A stretch of 64,000 nucleotides of DNA, from assembly GCA_018398585.1 (NCBI GenBank), contig JAGTTD010000014.1, positions 21,699,387 to 21,763,386 on the forward strand. The letters are read 5' to 3'. The notes below the pieces were generated by a model. That model did not search any database. It was given only the letters and a program-made list of their open reading frames with translations, and was not told the DNA's origin. Origin of the DNA: Simmondsia chinensis (Eukaryota > Streptophyta > Magnoliopsida > Caryophyllales > Simmondsiaceae). A program made the position numbers and the translations under genes. The first letter of the stretch is position 1, and the number at the start of each line of letters is the position of its first letter. Shown piece by piece: positions 46,701-50,832 of this stretch.

Positions 46701-49492
46701 TCATAAAAGCAAAAGCGTAACAGCATAGAAGCATCTAGTCATAATAGCAAAAAAGCATAAAAATATACAAACATTCAAACATAAAAGCATAAAAACATAA
46801 AAGCAACTGCATCGAGCAAGCATAACAAAAACCAAATGAAAGCAATAGGCAATAAGCAATAAAACAACTCACAACCATAATCAAGTAAATCACCTAGGCA
46901 AAGAAAGAGCCTAGAGGCACTAGCGTTATATAAAAGCTGCTCCTCTATTTGAAACCGCTACATCGGCTACCCTATGCTAGCCCTCCACTGGCCCCTATCT
47001 AAGGCCATCTCCTCATGCAGGTTTAGATGGTGGAGGTCATGTCCGATCGCCTCCATCCATCTCTTCTTTGACCTACCTCTCCCTTTTCTTCCGAGTGTAG
47101 TACGAAGTTGTTCGCATCTCCTAACAAGGGTTGTGATCGGTTTCCTCCTAACATGCCCAAACCACTGCAAACGTTGCTCCCTCGATTTATCTGCGATCGA
47201 GGCCACGCCCAATTTGCCTCTTATGGGTCATTTCTGATCCTATCCTTTTTTGTATGTCCACATATCCACCGTAACATCCTCATCTCCACCACCATCAGTT
47301 TCTGTGTATGATGTCGTTTGATTGGCAAACACTTCGCACCATATAACATAGCTGGTCTCAGTACAGTCTTATAGTATTTTCCCTTTAACTTTTATGGAAA
47401 ATTTTTATCACAAAGTACCACAGAGGCCATCCTCCATTTATGCTAGCCTACTTTAATGCGGTTGTTGACATCCTCGTCAACTTCGTCGTCCTGTTGTACC
47501 ATGAAACCCAAATACCTAAAACAGTCCCTTTTCGGTATGGACTCCCAACCCAATCTTGACGTCTACTGTGCTAGGCATGGTGGAGGTACAAAACTTGAGT
47601 TCCATATATTCGGTCTTGGATCTACTGAGTCGTAAGCCTTTCGATTCCAAAGCCTTTCTCCAAAGTTCTAGCTTCTCATTTACCTCTTCTCAAGACTCCC
47701 CCACCAGGACTATATCATCTGCGAAAAGCACTCCTCGGGTGTTTGGAGTTCACCTAGGGATATCTCAGTATCCTTCTTTTGGTAAATGGATATCTCAGTA
47801 TCCCCCTGTTCGTTGAACAACTCGTGGAAGTAGGCTTTCCAACTAGCTTTAATTTCTTACTCTGTCCACAAGCACTTGTCCATCCTCCCCTTTTATGCAC
47901 TTTACTCGGTCCAGGTCCCTAGTCTTCCTTTCTCTCGCTTTAGCGATTCTATATAGGTCCCTAGATCCCTCCTTGGTGTCCAGCCTTTTGTAGAGATCCT
48001 CATAGGCTTTGGATTGTGCTTCCCTGACTGCTTTTTTTGCTTCTTTTCTGGCTTGCTTATACTGATATTTCTTGTCCTCGTCTCCACTTCGATCCCAGGC
48101 CTTGAAATAGTCTTGTTTGGCCTTAATCTTCTCTTGGACCTCCTTGCACCACCACCAAGACTCTCTGTTGTTTGGTGGCCCGCCCTTTGCCAAGCCTAGA
48201 ACTTCGTGTGCCAAGCCTTTGATCTTATGGGCCATTTGGTTCCACGTGATTTAAATCTCCCTCCAAGTCCCAACCGAGCTCAGACTCCACTCTTTCCTTA
48301 TAGATTTTATACTTGTCCCCTTTCAAGTCGCTCCAACGAATACGTGTCTGCACTGGTTTTCTAGTACTTTTGCCCCTTCTCTTGGCCTTTACATCAGCAC
48401 ACAACACCATATGTTGTGCAGAGAGATCTTACTGAGACAAGGATACGCGGGGAAAAAATTCAAAGCGCGTAATAATTTTCTATCCTTCAAAAGGAAGACA
48501 AAATACCTTTGGTTCCTCATTGTCATATGGAAGGGTATCGTGATCATATGATTCCTCTCTAATGAACTAAAAGGCAGCAAAAACATTAGAAAACTAAAAG
48601 CAGTTTTTCTATCCTTATCCCTCAAAAAATCCAGTACTACATGCAGCACCAATGTATACTAGAAGTTGAAACTTGGGCAAGCACAAGACCACTGCATTCC
48701 CCAACAACCCCTTCATTGAAGCTTAGTGCCCCTCCCTCCCCCCCCCCCCCCCCAAAAAAAAAACGCGGTTGCCTTATGAAAAACTGGAAAGTCACCGAAC
48801 CAAAATAAGAATCCCTCGGTTAGAGTTATCCTTGAATGGTTAATAAAAAAACAATTTATTACGTAAAGTTTCACAGATACTCCTACATATATGAATACAA
48901 CAACAACAACAAACCCAATGCCTCAAGGGCTCCCACATATGCAAGGTCTGGGGGTGGGATGTACATGGCCTTACCACTTTAGGGTGCTATCCTAAAGGGA
49001 CGCTGTGTCCGATCCTACATATATGAATGAGCCTCTTAATAAAGGATCACCAACAATTTTTCTCATAAGACGTCAATTAACAATAAGAAAGGCTATGGGT
49101 ATTAGCTCATGATAAGCAAAGTCTCCTTGAATGATCAACAAGTCTCTTAGCAATTGTTTTGGCCACCCTCCCTCCCCTAAACCAAAATATATAGAAAGTT
49201 CTTTAACAAATACACCTAGAAAGCACAACACAAAAAAGTAACAAATACATGTATTCACCCCATCCAATGTTTATGCTAATTTAAGATCCCTGAAAAATAA
49301 ACAAAGAAAATGCGTTAAAAGGAACATGTCCATTAGTAAAGGTGGTTGTCCTATTACAGGAAACAAATACCTGAAGCAAAATTTACAAGCTGGAAGAGTA
49401 AATCGGTCTACTTGAGAGCGCACAGAAGACTCGGAATGGTGGCCGCCAGAGGACTTTTTGATGAAGTCTGCAACACCCTTAACGATGTTCAT
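5238..49492 (-). CDS. BCHB: BEACH domain-containing protein B, N-terminal part (exons 1-15; gene continues left)
   Basis: Fifteen exons join in phase to 1092 codons without a stop, from ATG at 49492 ([13 protein letters not shown]) to codon NDS at 5238. Plant BEACH proteins are very large (about 3,000 or more residues) membrane-trafficking and RNA-regulation scaffolds. This N-terminal half is the alpha-helical, armadillo-like part; the ConA-like, PH, BEACH and WD40 domains should follow beyond the left edge. Landmarks that I recall from BCHB rather than SPIRRIG are the MNIVKGVAD start, [38 protein letters not shown], [20 protein letters not shown] and [14 protein letters not shown]. All introns are GT-AG and no frame break is seen, so the gene looks functional. 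Introns are swollen by transposons; intron 1 is 9.5 kb, intron 3 is 8.3 kb. The family assignment is strong; the B subtype is from recall and less certain. Confidence 0.85.
5736..5777 (-). CDS. BCHB: BCHB exon 14 (residues 964-977)
   Basis: A 42-bp micro-exon between TGACAG and donor GTTGGT, encoding [14 protein letters not shown], a conserved 14-residue block of plant BEACH proteins. Phase 0 on both sides. Confidence 0.84.
5988..6143 (-). CDS. BCHB: BCHB exon 13 (residues 912-963)
   Basis: 156 bp between TTGCAG and donor GTGAGC. Encodes [20 protein letters not shown] and [17 protein letters not shown]. Joined to exon 12 it gives [13 protein letters not shown], the junction expected from homologues. 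Phase 0 on both sides. Confidence 0.85.
6652..6801 (-). CDS. BCHB: BCHB exon 12 (residues 862-911)
   Basis: 150 bp between ATCCAG and donor GTAAGT. Encodes [19 protein letters not shown] and [16 protein letters not shown]. An RTE LINE tail lies only about 65 bp upstream of its acceptor. Phase 0 on both sides. Confidence 0.87.
6867..8075 (-). mobile_element. RTE LINE 3' fragment split by a MITE, in BCHB intron 11
   Basis: The left end (6867-7000) has the AACAAC-rich tail and the CAATGCCTCAAATAGGCT element of the RTE 3' end. The right part (7810-8075) has the matching ORF-end region (CTATTTAAGGCCAT, TTTGGCCTACCTCTACCTCT) seen at 44520-44640 and 51580-51680. The foldback MITE at 7001-7809 separates them. 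Confidence 0.6.
7001..7809. mobile_element. AT-rich foldback MITE
   Basis: The ends are inverted repeats: GGGTCGTTTTGG on the left, and GGGCTTGTTTGG when the right end is read in reverse. Both are followed by AAAGTGC/AAAAGCAC-rich arms. The core is almost pure A/T (TTTAAATATTT-like words). A 3-bp ATA flanks both sides (6998-7000 and 7810-7812), a possible target duplication. It sits inside an RTE LINE remnant. Related shorter copies are at 45518-45790 and 50370-50470. Confidence 0.65.
8246..8404 (-). CDS. BCHB: BCHB exon 11 (residues 809-861)
   Basis: 159 bp between GTGTAG and donor GTATAC. Encodes [20 protein letters not shown] and [16 protein letters not shown], matching the family's CSKYLETF...EKDF...LL.GMR element. 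Phase 0 on both sides. Confidence 0.85.
8516..8962 (-). CDS. BCHB: BCHB exon 10 (residues 660-808)
   Basis: 447 bp between TGGCAG and donor GTATTT. Begins [16 protein letters not shown] and ends [20 protein letters not shown] plus MK. The middle ([18 protein letters not shown]) is helical. Phase 0 on both sides. Confidence 0.87.
9050..9152 (-). mobile_element. tRNA-derived SINE fragment
   Basis: On the minus strand it has an A-box-like TTGGTCTAGTGGTA, then a B-box-like GGTTCATATCCCC about 55 bp later, and a tail ACCTAACAAAAAAAG. The same layout is found at 45418-45516. No clear target duplication was found. Confidence 0.5.
9700..10270 (-). pseudogene. possible relic of L1-type LINE ORF2 C-terminus
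   Basis: The minus strand translates in pieces to [14 protein letters not shown], a zf-RVT-like context (the zinc-binding region at the end of plant L1 reverse transcriptases), with stops and shifts. The match is by impression only. It lies in BCHB intron 9. Confidence 0.3.
10357..12262. mobile_element. 1.9-kb element with about 190-bp terminal inverted repeats
   Basis: The left arm (10357-10553) and right arm (12071-12262) are inverted copies. Shared words include GGGTCTATGACG, CATAAACCA, CCTTATAATC, GAAAATAGAAAAATACAAT and TTAATGCCAGAATTTTAT. The outer ends resemble the TGTCACGCCCC starts of gypsy-type LTRs in this window (42417, 56750), so this may be two LTR pieces in head-to-head orientation rather than a DNA transposon. 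The 1.5-kb core encodes nothing I recognise. Confidence 0.6.
12278..12304 (+). repeat. C27 homopolymer tract
   Basis: 27 consecutive C followed by A8, one of nine C or G runs of 16 or more in the window. Not within a recognisable RTE tail. Confidence 0.9.
12677..12804 (+). repeat. 64-bp tandem duplication
   Basis: Two copies of a 64-bp unit starting CATCATTAATTTTAAATTAA, differing at a few positions (CCCTATCGCAA against ACCTATTGCAA). In BCHB intron 9. Confidence 0.85.
13645..14060 (+). repeat. tandem and local duplications in BCHB intron 9
   Basis: A 48-bp unit beginning ACCTAATAATATAAATCAAC is repeated twice (13645, 13693). It is followed by a GC-richer stretch where GTGGCGGATGGTGGAG and ACGGG(C/T)GGCCCTGG recur at about 13800 and 13928. 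No coding potential is seen. Confidence 0.7.
14504..14831 (-). CDS. BCHB: BCHB exon 9 (residues 550-659)
   Basis: 328 bp between CTGCAG and donor GTGAGT. Encodes [31 protein letters not shown] and [19 protein letters not shown], a set conserved in plant BCHB. Phase 2 in, phase 0 out. Confidence 0.87.
15007..15468 (-). CDS. BCHB: BCHB exon 8 (residues 396-549)
   Basis: 462 bp between TTTTAG and donor GTCAGA. Opens [20 protein letters not shown], followed by a charged, low-conservation linker (about residues 425-475) and [14 protein letters not shown], then a hydrophobic [15 protein letters not shown] helix. A cryptic CTGCAG inside the exon is not used if the homology is followed. Phase 2 in and out. 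Confidence 0.87.
15831..15899 (-). CDS. BCHB: BCHB exon 7 (residues 373-395)
   Basis: A 69-bp exon between TTGCAG and donor GTATCC, recovered from phase and homology. It encodes [20 protein letters not shown] and EAV, joining exon 6 to the [13 protein letters not shown] segment. Phase 2 in and out. Confidence 0.82.
15900..18030 (-). other. BCHB intron 6, unassigned part
   Basis: I see no exon or structured repeat in this stretch; scattered short open frames do not resemble any family known to me. Confidence 0.5.
18160..18641 (-). pseudogene. L1-type LINE ORF2 C-terminal (zf-RVT) relic with G21 insertion
   Basis: The minus strand reads [12 protein letters not shown], then after a homopolymer [17 protein letters not shown] and [19 protein letters not shown]. 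The W.IW..RN.RIF.. block is characteristic of the end of plant L1 reverse transcriptases. The G run at 18492-18512 (C on the minus strand) is inserted in the middle and encodes a proline string. Stops surround it. Confidence 0.65.
18492..18512 (+). repeat. G21 homopolymer tract
   Basis: Run of 21 G inside an L1 relic. Confidence 0.9.
19251..19473 (-). CDS. BCHB: BCHB exon 6 (residues 299-372)
   Basis: 223 bp between TTTCAG and donor GTAAGC. Encodes [39 protein letters not shown] and [10 protein letters not shown], all familiar from plant BCHB. Phase 1 in, phase 2 out. Confidence 0.87.
19474..21200 (-). other. BCHB intron 5, unassigned part
   Basis: AT-rich intron without recognisable genes. 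It contains a C26A12 tract at 20696-20733. Confidence 0.5.
20696..20721 (+). repeat. C26 homopolymer tract
   Basis: 26 C followed by 12 A in BCHB intron 5, the second-longest C run of the window. Confidence 0.9.
21215..21885. repeat. GAGCCGAGCC/GGCTCG-rich inverted region, DNA-transposon-like
   Basis: The left side has repeated GAGCCGAGCC and CTTGGCTCAACTCC, the right side GAGCCGAGTCAAACCGGCTCG and GAGCCAACTTGCCTC. The two sides are largely complementary. Related sequence is at 36780-36950 and 53610-54030. This kind of terminus is common on non-autonomous plant elements. Exact ends and target duplication were not resolved. Confidence 0.4.
22459..23090 (+). repeat. about 130-bp tandem duplication interrupted by a MITE
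   Basis: One unit is intact at 22963-23090 (TTTATATTTAGTTATAACAA, then ATATATTCATATACATTAAT). The other is split: its first part at 22459-22494 and its remainder from 22857 to 22962, with the foldback MITE between. The units differ at many positions. Confidence 0.7.
22495..22853. mobile_element. foldback MITE of about 360 bp
   Basis: Inverted arms start GGGGTTATTTGCC on the left and GGGCTTATTTATGCC on the right. Both continue through GGTCCCTGTA, and through (A/T)TTTAGTCC further in. The whole element folds on itself. It interrupts the tandem duplication around it. Confidence 0.75.
23195..23222 (+). repeat. CG/CA dinucleotide run
   Basis: Short alternating purine-pyrimidine stretch (ACACGCGCGCGCGCACA), potentially Z-DNA forming. 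Confidence 0.7.
23750..24370 (+). repeat. degenerate GGGT/GTCAAG-rich repeat block
   Basis: Irregular repeats of GGTTGGGGTTCAAGTCA-like words, similar in style to the better defined blocks at 28310, 50833 and 58000. No coding sense. Confidence 0.35.
24883..25557. mobile_element. Mutator-like foldback MITE, copy 1, with perfect 9-bp TSD
   Basis: The element starts GGGTAAATTA and ends TAATTTACCC, with long imperfect inverted arms (AAAACCCCC, GTGAGGGG and GGGGCAAAATGG words). It is flanked by identical TAATAAAAA at 24874-24882 and 25558-25566. A 9-bp duplication is the hallmark of Mutator-type transposition. It has no coding capacity. In BCHB intron 5, 42 bp before the intron 5 donor side of exon 5. 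A second copy is at 59722-60365. Confidence 0.85.
25607..25927 (-). CDS. BCHB: BCHB exon 5 (residues 192-298)
   Basis: 321 bp between TTTCAG and donor GTAAGG. Encodes [20 protein letters not shown] and ends [11 protein letters not shown], whose last codon is completed by exon 6 as Glu (NWLVE). Helical, armadillo-like. Phase 1 in and out. Confidence 0.87.
26883..27056 (-). CDS. BCHB: BCHB exon 4 (residues 134-191)
   Basis: 174 bp between TTGTAG and donor GTATTG. After a variable Thr/Ser-rich piece it encodes [19 protein letters not shown] and [17 protein letters not shown], among the best conserved N-terminal segments of the family. Phase 1 in and out. Confidence 0.87.
27057..28309 (-). other. 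5' neighbour of exon 4 within BCHB intron 3
   Basis: No gene or clear repeat was seen here apart from short A and T runs. Confidence 0.5.
28310..30120. repeat. AATTCCAATT-bordered element(s) with internal GGGTCATTT-type minisatellite
   Basis: The left part has GGAATTGAAATTAGATTG and AAATTCCAATG. After about 0.9 kb the complementary words AACTGTAATTCCAAC and AATTTCAACCACAATTT appear (29270-29370). The interior consists of degenerate units around GGGTTGGGTCATTTC and TCATCTCGGGTTTTGGGTC. A similar interior continues to 30120. A 5S-headed SINE (28500-28778) is inserted in it. Related blocks are at 50833-53490 and 58000-59000. Confidence 0.55.
28500..28778 (+). mobile_element. 5S rRNA-derived SINE, copy 1, complete, with 15-bp TSD
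   Basis: The head is close to plant 5S rRNA: CACCAGATCCC, AACTCCGAAGTTAA(A/G)CGTG, CTTGGGCGAGAGTAGTACTA and GGGTGACCTCCTGGGAAGTC, i.e. box A, intermediate element and box C of the 5S internal promoter. A unique middle follows. The tail (CCCTGAAGGGGTAAGG, GCTGCGTACATCC, CCTTGAGGCACTGGG) is that of the RTE LINEs of this window and ends in about eleven TTG repeats. It is flanked by AGTAAGAGCATTCGA (28485-28499) and AGTAAGAGCATTTGA (28779-28793), so it moved by target-primed reverse transcription. Confidence 0.85.
30158..32425 (-). mobile_element. RTE-clade LINE, copy 1 (degenerate), in BCHB intron 3
   Basis: The 3' end at 30158 has AACAACAACAACAA and the CTAGTGCCTCAAGG tail. The minus strand encodes pieces of an RTE-type polyprotein. 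At 32013-31606 is reverse transcriptase ([39 protein letters not shown]). Near 31190 is the [10 protein letters not shown] active-site region. At 31042-30548 is the C-terminal region ([24 protein letters not shown]). Stops and shifts break it. The endonuclease part is missing; the element fades near 32425, just before the copia insertion. Confidence 0.85.
32504..35205 (-). mobile_element. Ty1/copia retrotransposon with both LTRs, 5-bp TSD and internal deletion
   Basis: LTRs are 35076-35205 (5') and 32504-32643 (3'), about 130-140 bp, sharing GAGAGAATATT, GTACATAGGAGAAAGTACA and TAGTATATTATAC. Minus-strand order: primer binding site TGGTATCAGAGC (35075-35064), a gag N-terminal piece (34912-34667), integrase C-terminal part, reverse transcriptase ([40 protein letters not shown] near 33550), RNase H (34-33 kb end), and the purine tract AAGGGGG. 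Target duplication CTATC at 32499-32503 and 35206-35210. At 2.7 kb it lacks most of gag, protease and integrase, and stops break pol. Confidence 0.9.
35330..35543 (-). CDS. BCHB: BCHB exon 3 (residues 63-133)
   Basis: 214 bp between TCGCAG and donor GTAAGT. It carries [15 protein letters not shown] and the conserved [19 protein letters not shown]. Between them is an acidic, Ser/Thr-rich linker. Phase 0 in, phase 1 out. Confidence 0.87.
35659..35889 (-). mobile_element. 5S rRNA-derived SINE, copy 2, with 15-bp TSD
   Basis: On the minus strand the head reads GAACTCCGAAGTTAAGCGTG, CTTGGGCGAGAGTAGTACCA, GGATGGGTGA. The middle and tail follow (CCTCAGGTTGAGGG, GCGTACATCC, GGCGGGAGCCCTTGGGGCAC). 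The flanks are CTGGACAAAATGTGA (35644-35658) and CTAGACAAAATGTGA (35890-35904). It has the short tail type (GGGAATGTTGCTTTTT), not the TTG array of copy 1. BCHB intron 2. Confidence 0.83.
36150..37756. mobile_element. hAT-like element with 8-bp TSD and CTAGGAAGCA ends
   Basis: Starts CTAGGAAGCA and ends TGCTTCCTAG, flanked on both sides by ATTGCCAC (36142-36149 and 37757-37764). An 8-bp duplication points to the hAT superfamily. Subterminal parts carry CGGACAC/GTGTCGGATACGTGTC-type words. No transposase is present. Another foldback is nested inside (36590-37345). BCHB intron 2. Confidence 0.82.
36590..37345. mobile_element. nested foldback inside the hAT-like element
   Basis: The left arm has repeated AATAACCCAACTCTA-like words and the right arm the complement GAGTTGGGTTATTTTT, there in about four tandem units. 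GGTTTGGCTTG (36763) and CAAGCCAAACC (37068) form an inner inverted pair with ATATATTTTTCTTATACGTA arms. The centre holds GAGCCGAGCC words. Confidence 0.6.
37863..38045 (-). mobile_element. tRNA-derived SINE with intact A and B boxes and 11-bp TSD
   Basis: On the minus strand a tRNA-like head has box A GGCATAGTGGTTTGTAACG and box B GGGTTCGATTCCCAC. A unique body contains a C run, and the tail is ACCATGTTAAAAAAAAA. It is flanked by GTTACAAGAAT at 37852-37862 and 38046-38056. Well preserved, hence probably young. BCHB intron 2. Confidence 0.83.
38057..38880 (-). other. BCHB intron 2, unassigned part
   Basis: AT-rich, no gene or structured repeat recognised. Confidence 0.5.
38890..39695. repeat. 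GGGTACCCGC-type inverted repeat region
   Basis: Words such as ACTTGTACCCGCTCC and CCGTACCCATCAATACCCAC (38930-39075) are complementary to GGGCGGGAATGGGTACG and TTTGTACCTGCAGGGG (39500-39590). The segment looks like a decayed foldback element in BCHB intron 2. Ends were not resolved. Confidence 0.4.
39821..39884 (-). CDS. BCHB: BCHB exon 2 (residues 41-62)
   Basis: 64 bp between TTGCAG and donor GTGTGC. It encodes [20 protein letters not shown] plus K, matching the family's LW..YENA.DK element. Phase 2 in, phase 0 out. Confidence 0.85.
40676..40800 (-). mobile_element. RTE LINE/SINE tail fragment
   Basis: Contains CAGTGCCTCAAAGAGGCTCC, AGATGTACGCAACC and GAATGCTACCC, the RTE 3' tail in reverse, with no coding part attached. 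Confidence 0.6.
40842..42327 (+). mobile_element. solo LTR, SIRE/Ty1-copia-like, 5-bp TSD
   Basis: Begins TGTTGGCTC and ends GGACTTTCA, flanked by CATTA at 40837-40841 and 42328-42332. Length 1486 bp. It contains a TATA box (CCTATAAATA at 41681-41690), three copies of an AAAGGTT(G/C)GATCCTGA(G/A)CC unit (41960-42080) and CACCCCCCCTCTTAGG near the end. These are features I associate with SIRE/Maximus-type LTRs. Two perfect GTGTCGACACAC palindromes lie at 41515 and 41536. No internal part remains, so it arose by LTR recombination. BCHB intron 1. Confidence 0.8.
42417..43735 (-). mobile_element. probable gypsy-type LTR remnant, minus orientation
   Basis: Begins TGTCACGACCCC, like the other LTR-like ends at 54040 and 56750. 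Read on the minus strand it has a TATA box (CCTATAAATAG, 43525-43510) before AT-rich sequence. It contains GAGCTTAAAGCTCAGCAAGT, a phrase also recalled in the repeat at 54350. Around 43080-43260 a roughly 85-bp unit is tandemly repeated twice. The right border and target duplication are not clear. Confidence 0.45.
44097..45065 (-). mobile_element. RTE-clade LINE, copy 2 (3' part)
   Basis: Tail CAGTGCCTTAAAGGCTCC at 44110, then the AAGCAAGAAAGC-rich untranslated region. The minus strand at 44962-44726 encodes the C-terminal end of the reverse transcriptase protein ([40 protein letters not shown]). 5'-truncated near 45065. BCHB intron 1. Confidence 0.82.
45418..45516 (-). mobile_element. tRNA-derived SINE fragment
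   Basis: Minus strand: box-A-like TAGTCTTGTGGTTAAAAT, box-B-like TAGGTTCAAATTTCC, tail CACCTAATAAAAAAG, the same layout as at 9050-9152. It directly abuts the MITE at 45518. Confidence 0.45.
45518..45790. mobile_element. short foldback MITE
   Basis: Left end GGCCTATTTGGCC, right end complementary (GGGTTTGTTTGGTG in reverse), with AAAAAGCACTT/AAGTGCTTTT arms. Related to the 809-bp MITE at 7001. Confidence 0.6.
46125..46370 (+). mobile_element. 5S rRNA-derived SINE, copy 3
   Basis: Head with CACCGGATTCC, GAACTCCGAAGTTAAGCGTG, CTTGGGCGAGAGTAGTACCA and GGATGGGTGACCTCCTGGGA; middle CACCCTCAGGTTGGGG and CCTCTCTTCAGG; tail GCTGCGTACATCC, C20 (46302-46321) and CCTTGAGACACTAGG, ending TATGTTCC. No clear target duplication was found. 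BCHB intron 1. Confidence 0.8.
46551..48410 (-). mobile_element. RTE-clade LINE, copy 3 (longest 5' extent, internal deletion)
   Basis: The tail begins CAACAACAACAACAGTCCCAG. The minus strand encodes, from the 5' side, [20 protein letters not shown] (48400-48300) and [20 protein letters not shown] followed by [20 protein letters not shown] (48235-47850), the linker between endonuclease and reverse transcriptase. Further down are FADDIV (near 47715) and [15 protein letters not shown] (47100). The reverse transcriptase core between about 47740 and 47760 is deleted. BCHB intron 1. Confidence 0.85.
48738..48753 (+). repeat. C16 homopolymer tract
   Basis: 16 C followed by A10, in BCHB intron 1. 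Confidence 0.9.
48894..49015 (-). mobile_element. RTE LINE/SINE tail fragment
   Basis: AACAACAACAACAAACCC, ATGCCTCAAGGGCTCCC and GGGTGCTATCCTAAAGGGA identify the RTE 3' tail in reverse, about 120 bp. It lies 356 bp downstream of the BCHB exon 1 donor. Confidence 0.7.
49371..49492 (-). CDS. BCHB: BCHB exon 1 (start codon, residues 1-40)
   Basis: ATG at 49490-49492 opens [17 protein letters not shown], the start typical of plant BCHB proteins. A Ser/Gly/His-rich linker and DRFTLP follow. It ends in phase 2 before the donor GTATTT. No in-frame ATG further upstream is needed by the homology. Confidence 0.85.
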
Positions 49493-50330
49493 GCTTCCTC
49501 AACGAACTCTGTAGAACTTATGAATCAACCAACGCAGAGCAATAACACAATCAATCATCTCAGCCCGCTCGTCTTACACTCTCTACTATTTGTTTGATAT
49601 AACACTTTTATCAAGTAATTCCGCCACAACTCTGGCATATGACCTTTCTTTTTGGTATGTAAGCAGACTATTGGGATCTGAATCTAGGTGTAGCCCACTG
49701 CCAAAGAACTAGAAGAACAAAACCTGTGAATATACAGATTCAGTGTTACAAAGTTAGGAAGGCGCATCATTGTAGAAAGATGGACTAGCTGAAAGGACAA
49801 TATTCGTTAGAATATCCAAAACAAACAAATATACAAACATATTGTTAAACACTAAAACATGTAACAAATATTTGAAAGGATCCCAAGACAGTTACCTAAC
49901 AATATACAAAAATCAATCAGAAGCAATTTATAAGAATTAACTAAAAACAATAAGGGAAACTCCAATACAGCAACGATGAAGAGGCAGCAGCAGAAAGTTC
50001 TTACTTGTGATGTAAACAAAACAAAGTAACTATGAATTAGATAGAAATCAATAAATTTTTATTTGAACTCTACGATTAAACTTTGAGGAACTATAAGAGA
50101 AAGGAAAAATCGAATGCAAAAGAAAGATCAAGGATGTAAATACTTTCTAGCTCACATGACAACAATATCAGGTTCAATCTAGTGGAAAGCACGTATTTGG
50201 TTCCCCAAGATCTAAGGCTTTGAGGCCTCAAGAGAGCTCCAATGGCATCAACAATGAATAGAGCGAGAGAAAGTACTAATCACTTTTTCCATAATCACTT
50301 CTACAGAAAGTTTTGTCGCAAAGAAGCAAT
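49493..50330 (-). promoter_or_regulatory. BCHB 5' leader and probable promoter region
   Basis: Sequence directly upstream of the BCHB start codon and free of recognisable transposons until about 50370. An AG acceptor-like CTACAG lies 17 bp before the ATG, so the leader may be spliced. No TATA box or start site could be assigned with confidence. Confidence 0.35.
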
Positions 50331-50369
50331 GTAGCATTTGCGTAAATCATACAGGGAGCACTTCCTACA

Positions 50370-50470
50370 TTATTATGAGTGTTTGGCCATTGTTTTAAAA
50401 AGTGCTTTTTCAATCAAATTACAAAAAAGGACATTCCAAAAGTGCTTTTGGGATTTGTTGGTTATTTTTT
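50370..50470. mobile_element. half MITE related to 7001-7809
   Basis: GTGTTTGGCCATTG followed by AAAAAGTGCTTTTTCAAT and AAAAGTGCTTTTGG, the arm words of the AT-rich foldback MITE family. Confidence 0.4.
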
Positions 50471-50832
50471 CTAATAGTGCTAAATTTAAAATTAAAAATA
50501 ATACAAATTACACAAAAAATATACATGTAGTTTATCATTATCTTTTTTGTAGGTAACTTTCCATGCTTTCAACTAACATGTTCATAGGTAACTTTCCATG
50601 ATTCCACATAAAATGTAAGATTTCTGTAGATTTTGTTAGCCGAGCTTAGCATTCTCACAACCAAAACGTTCTTTTCGCGAAAGAGAAGAAAGGATCTCCA
50701 CATATCATAACCCCAAATTGAAAGGTGTGGCCCATTAATGTATTAATGAAAATAGAAGGGATACAGAGGATATGCAAGGAAGAAATATATACTCTGCAAT
50801 AATTAGAACTAAATGGTGCTTAAACTTTAGGT

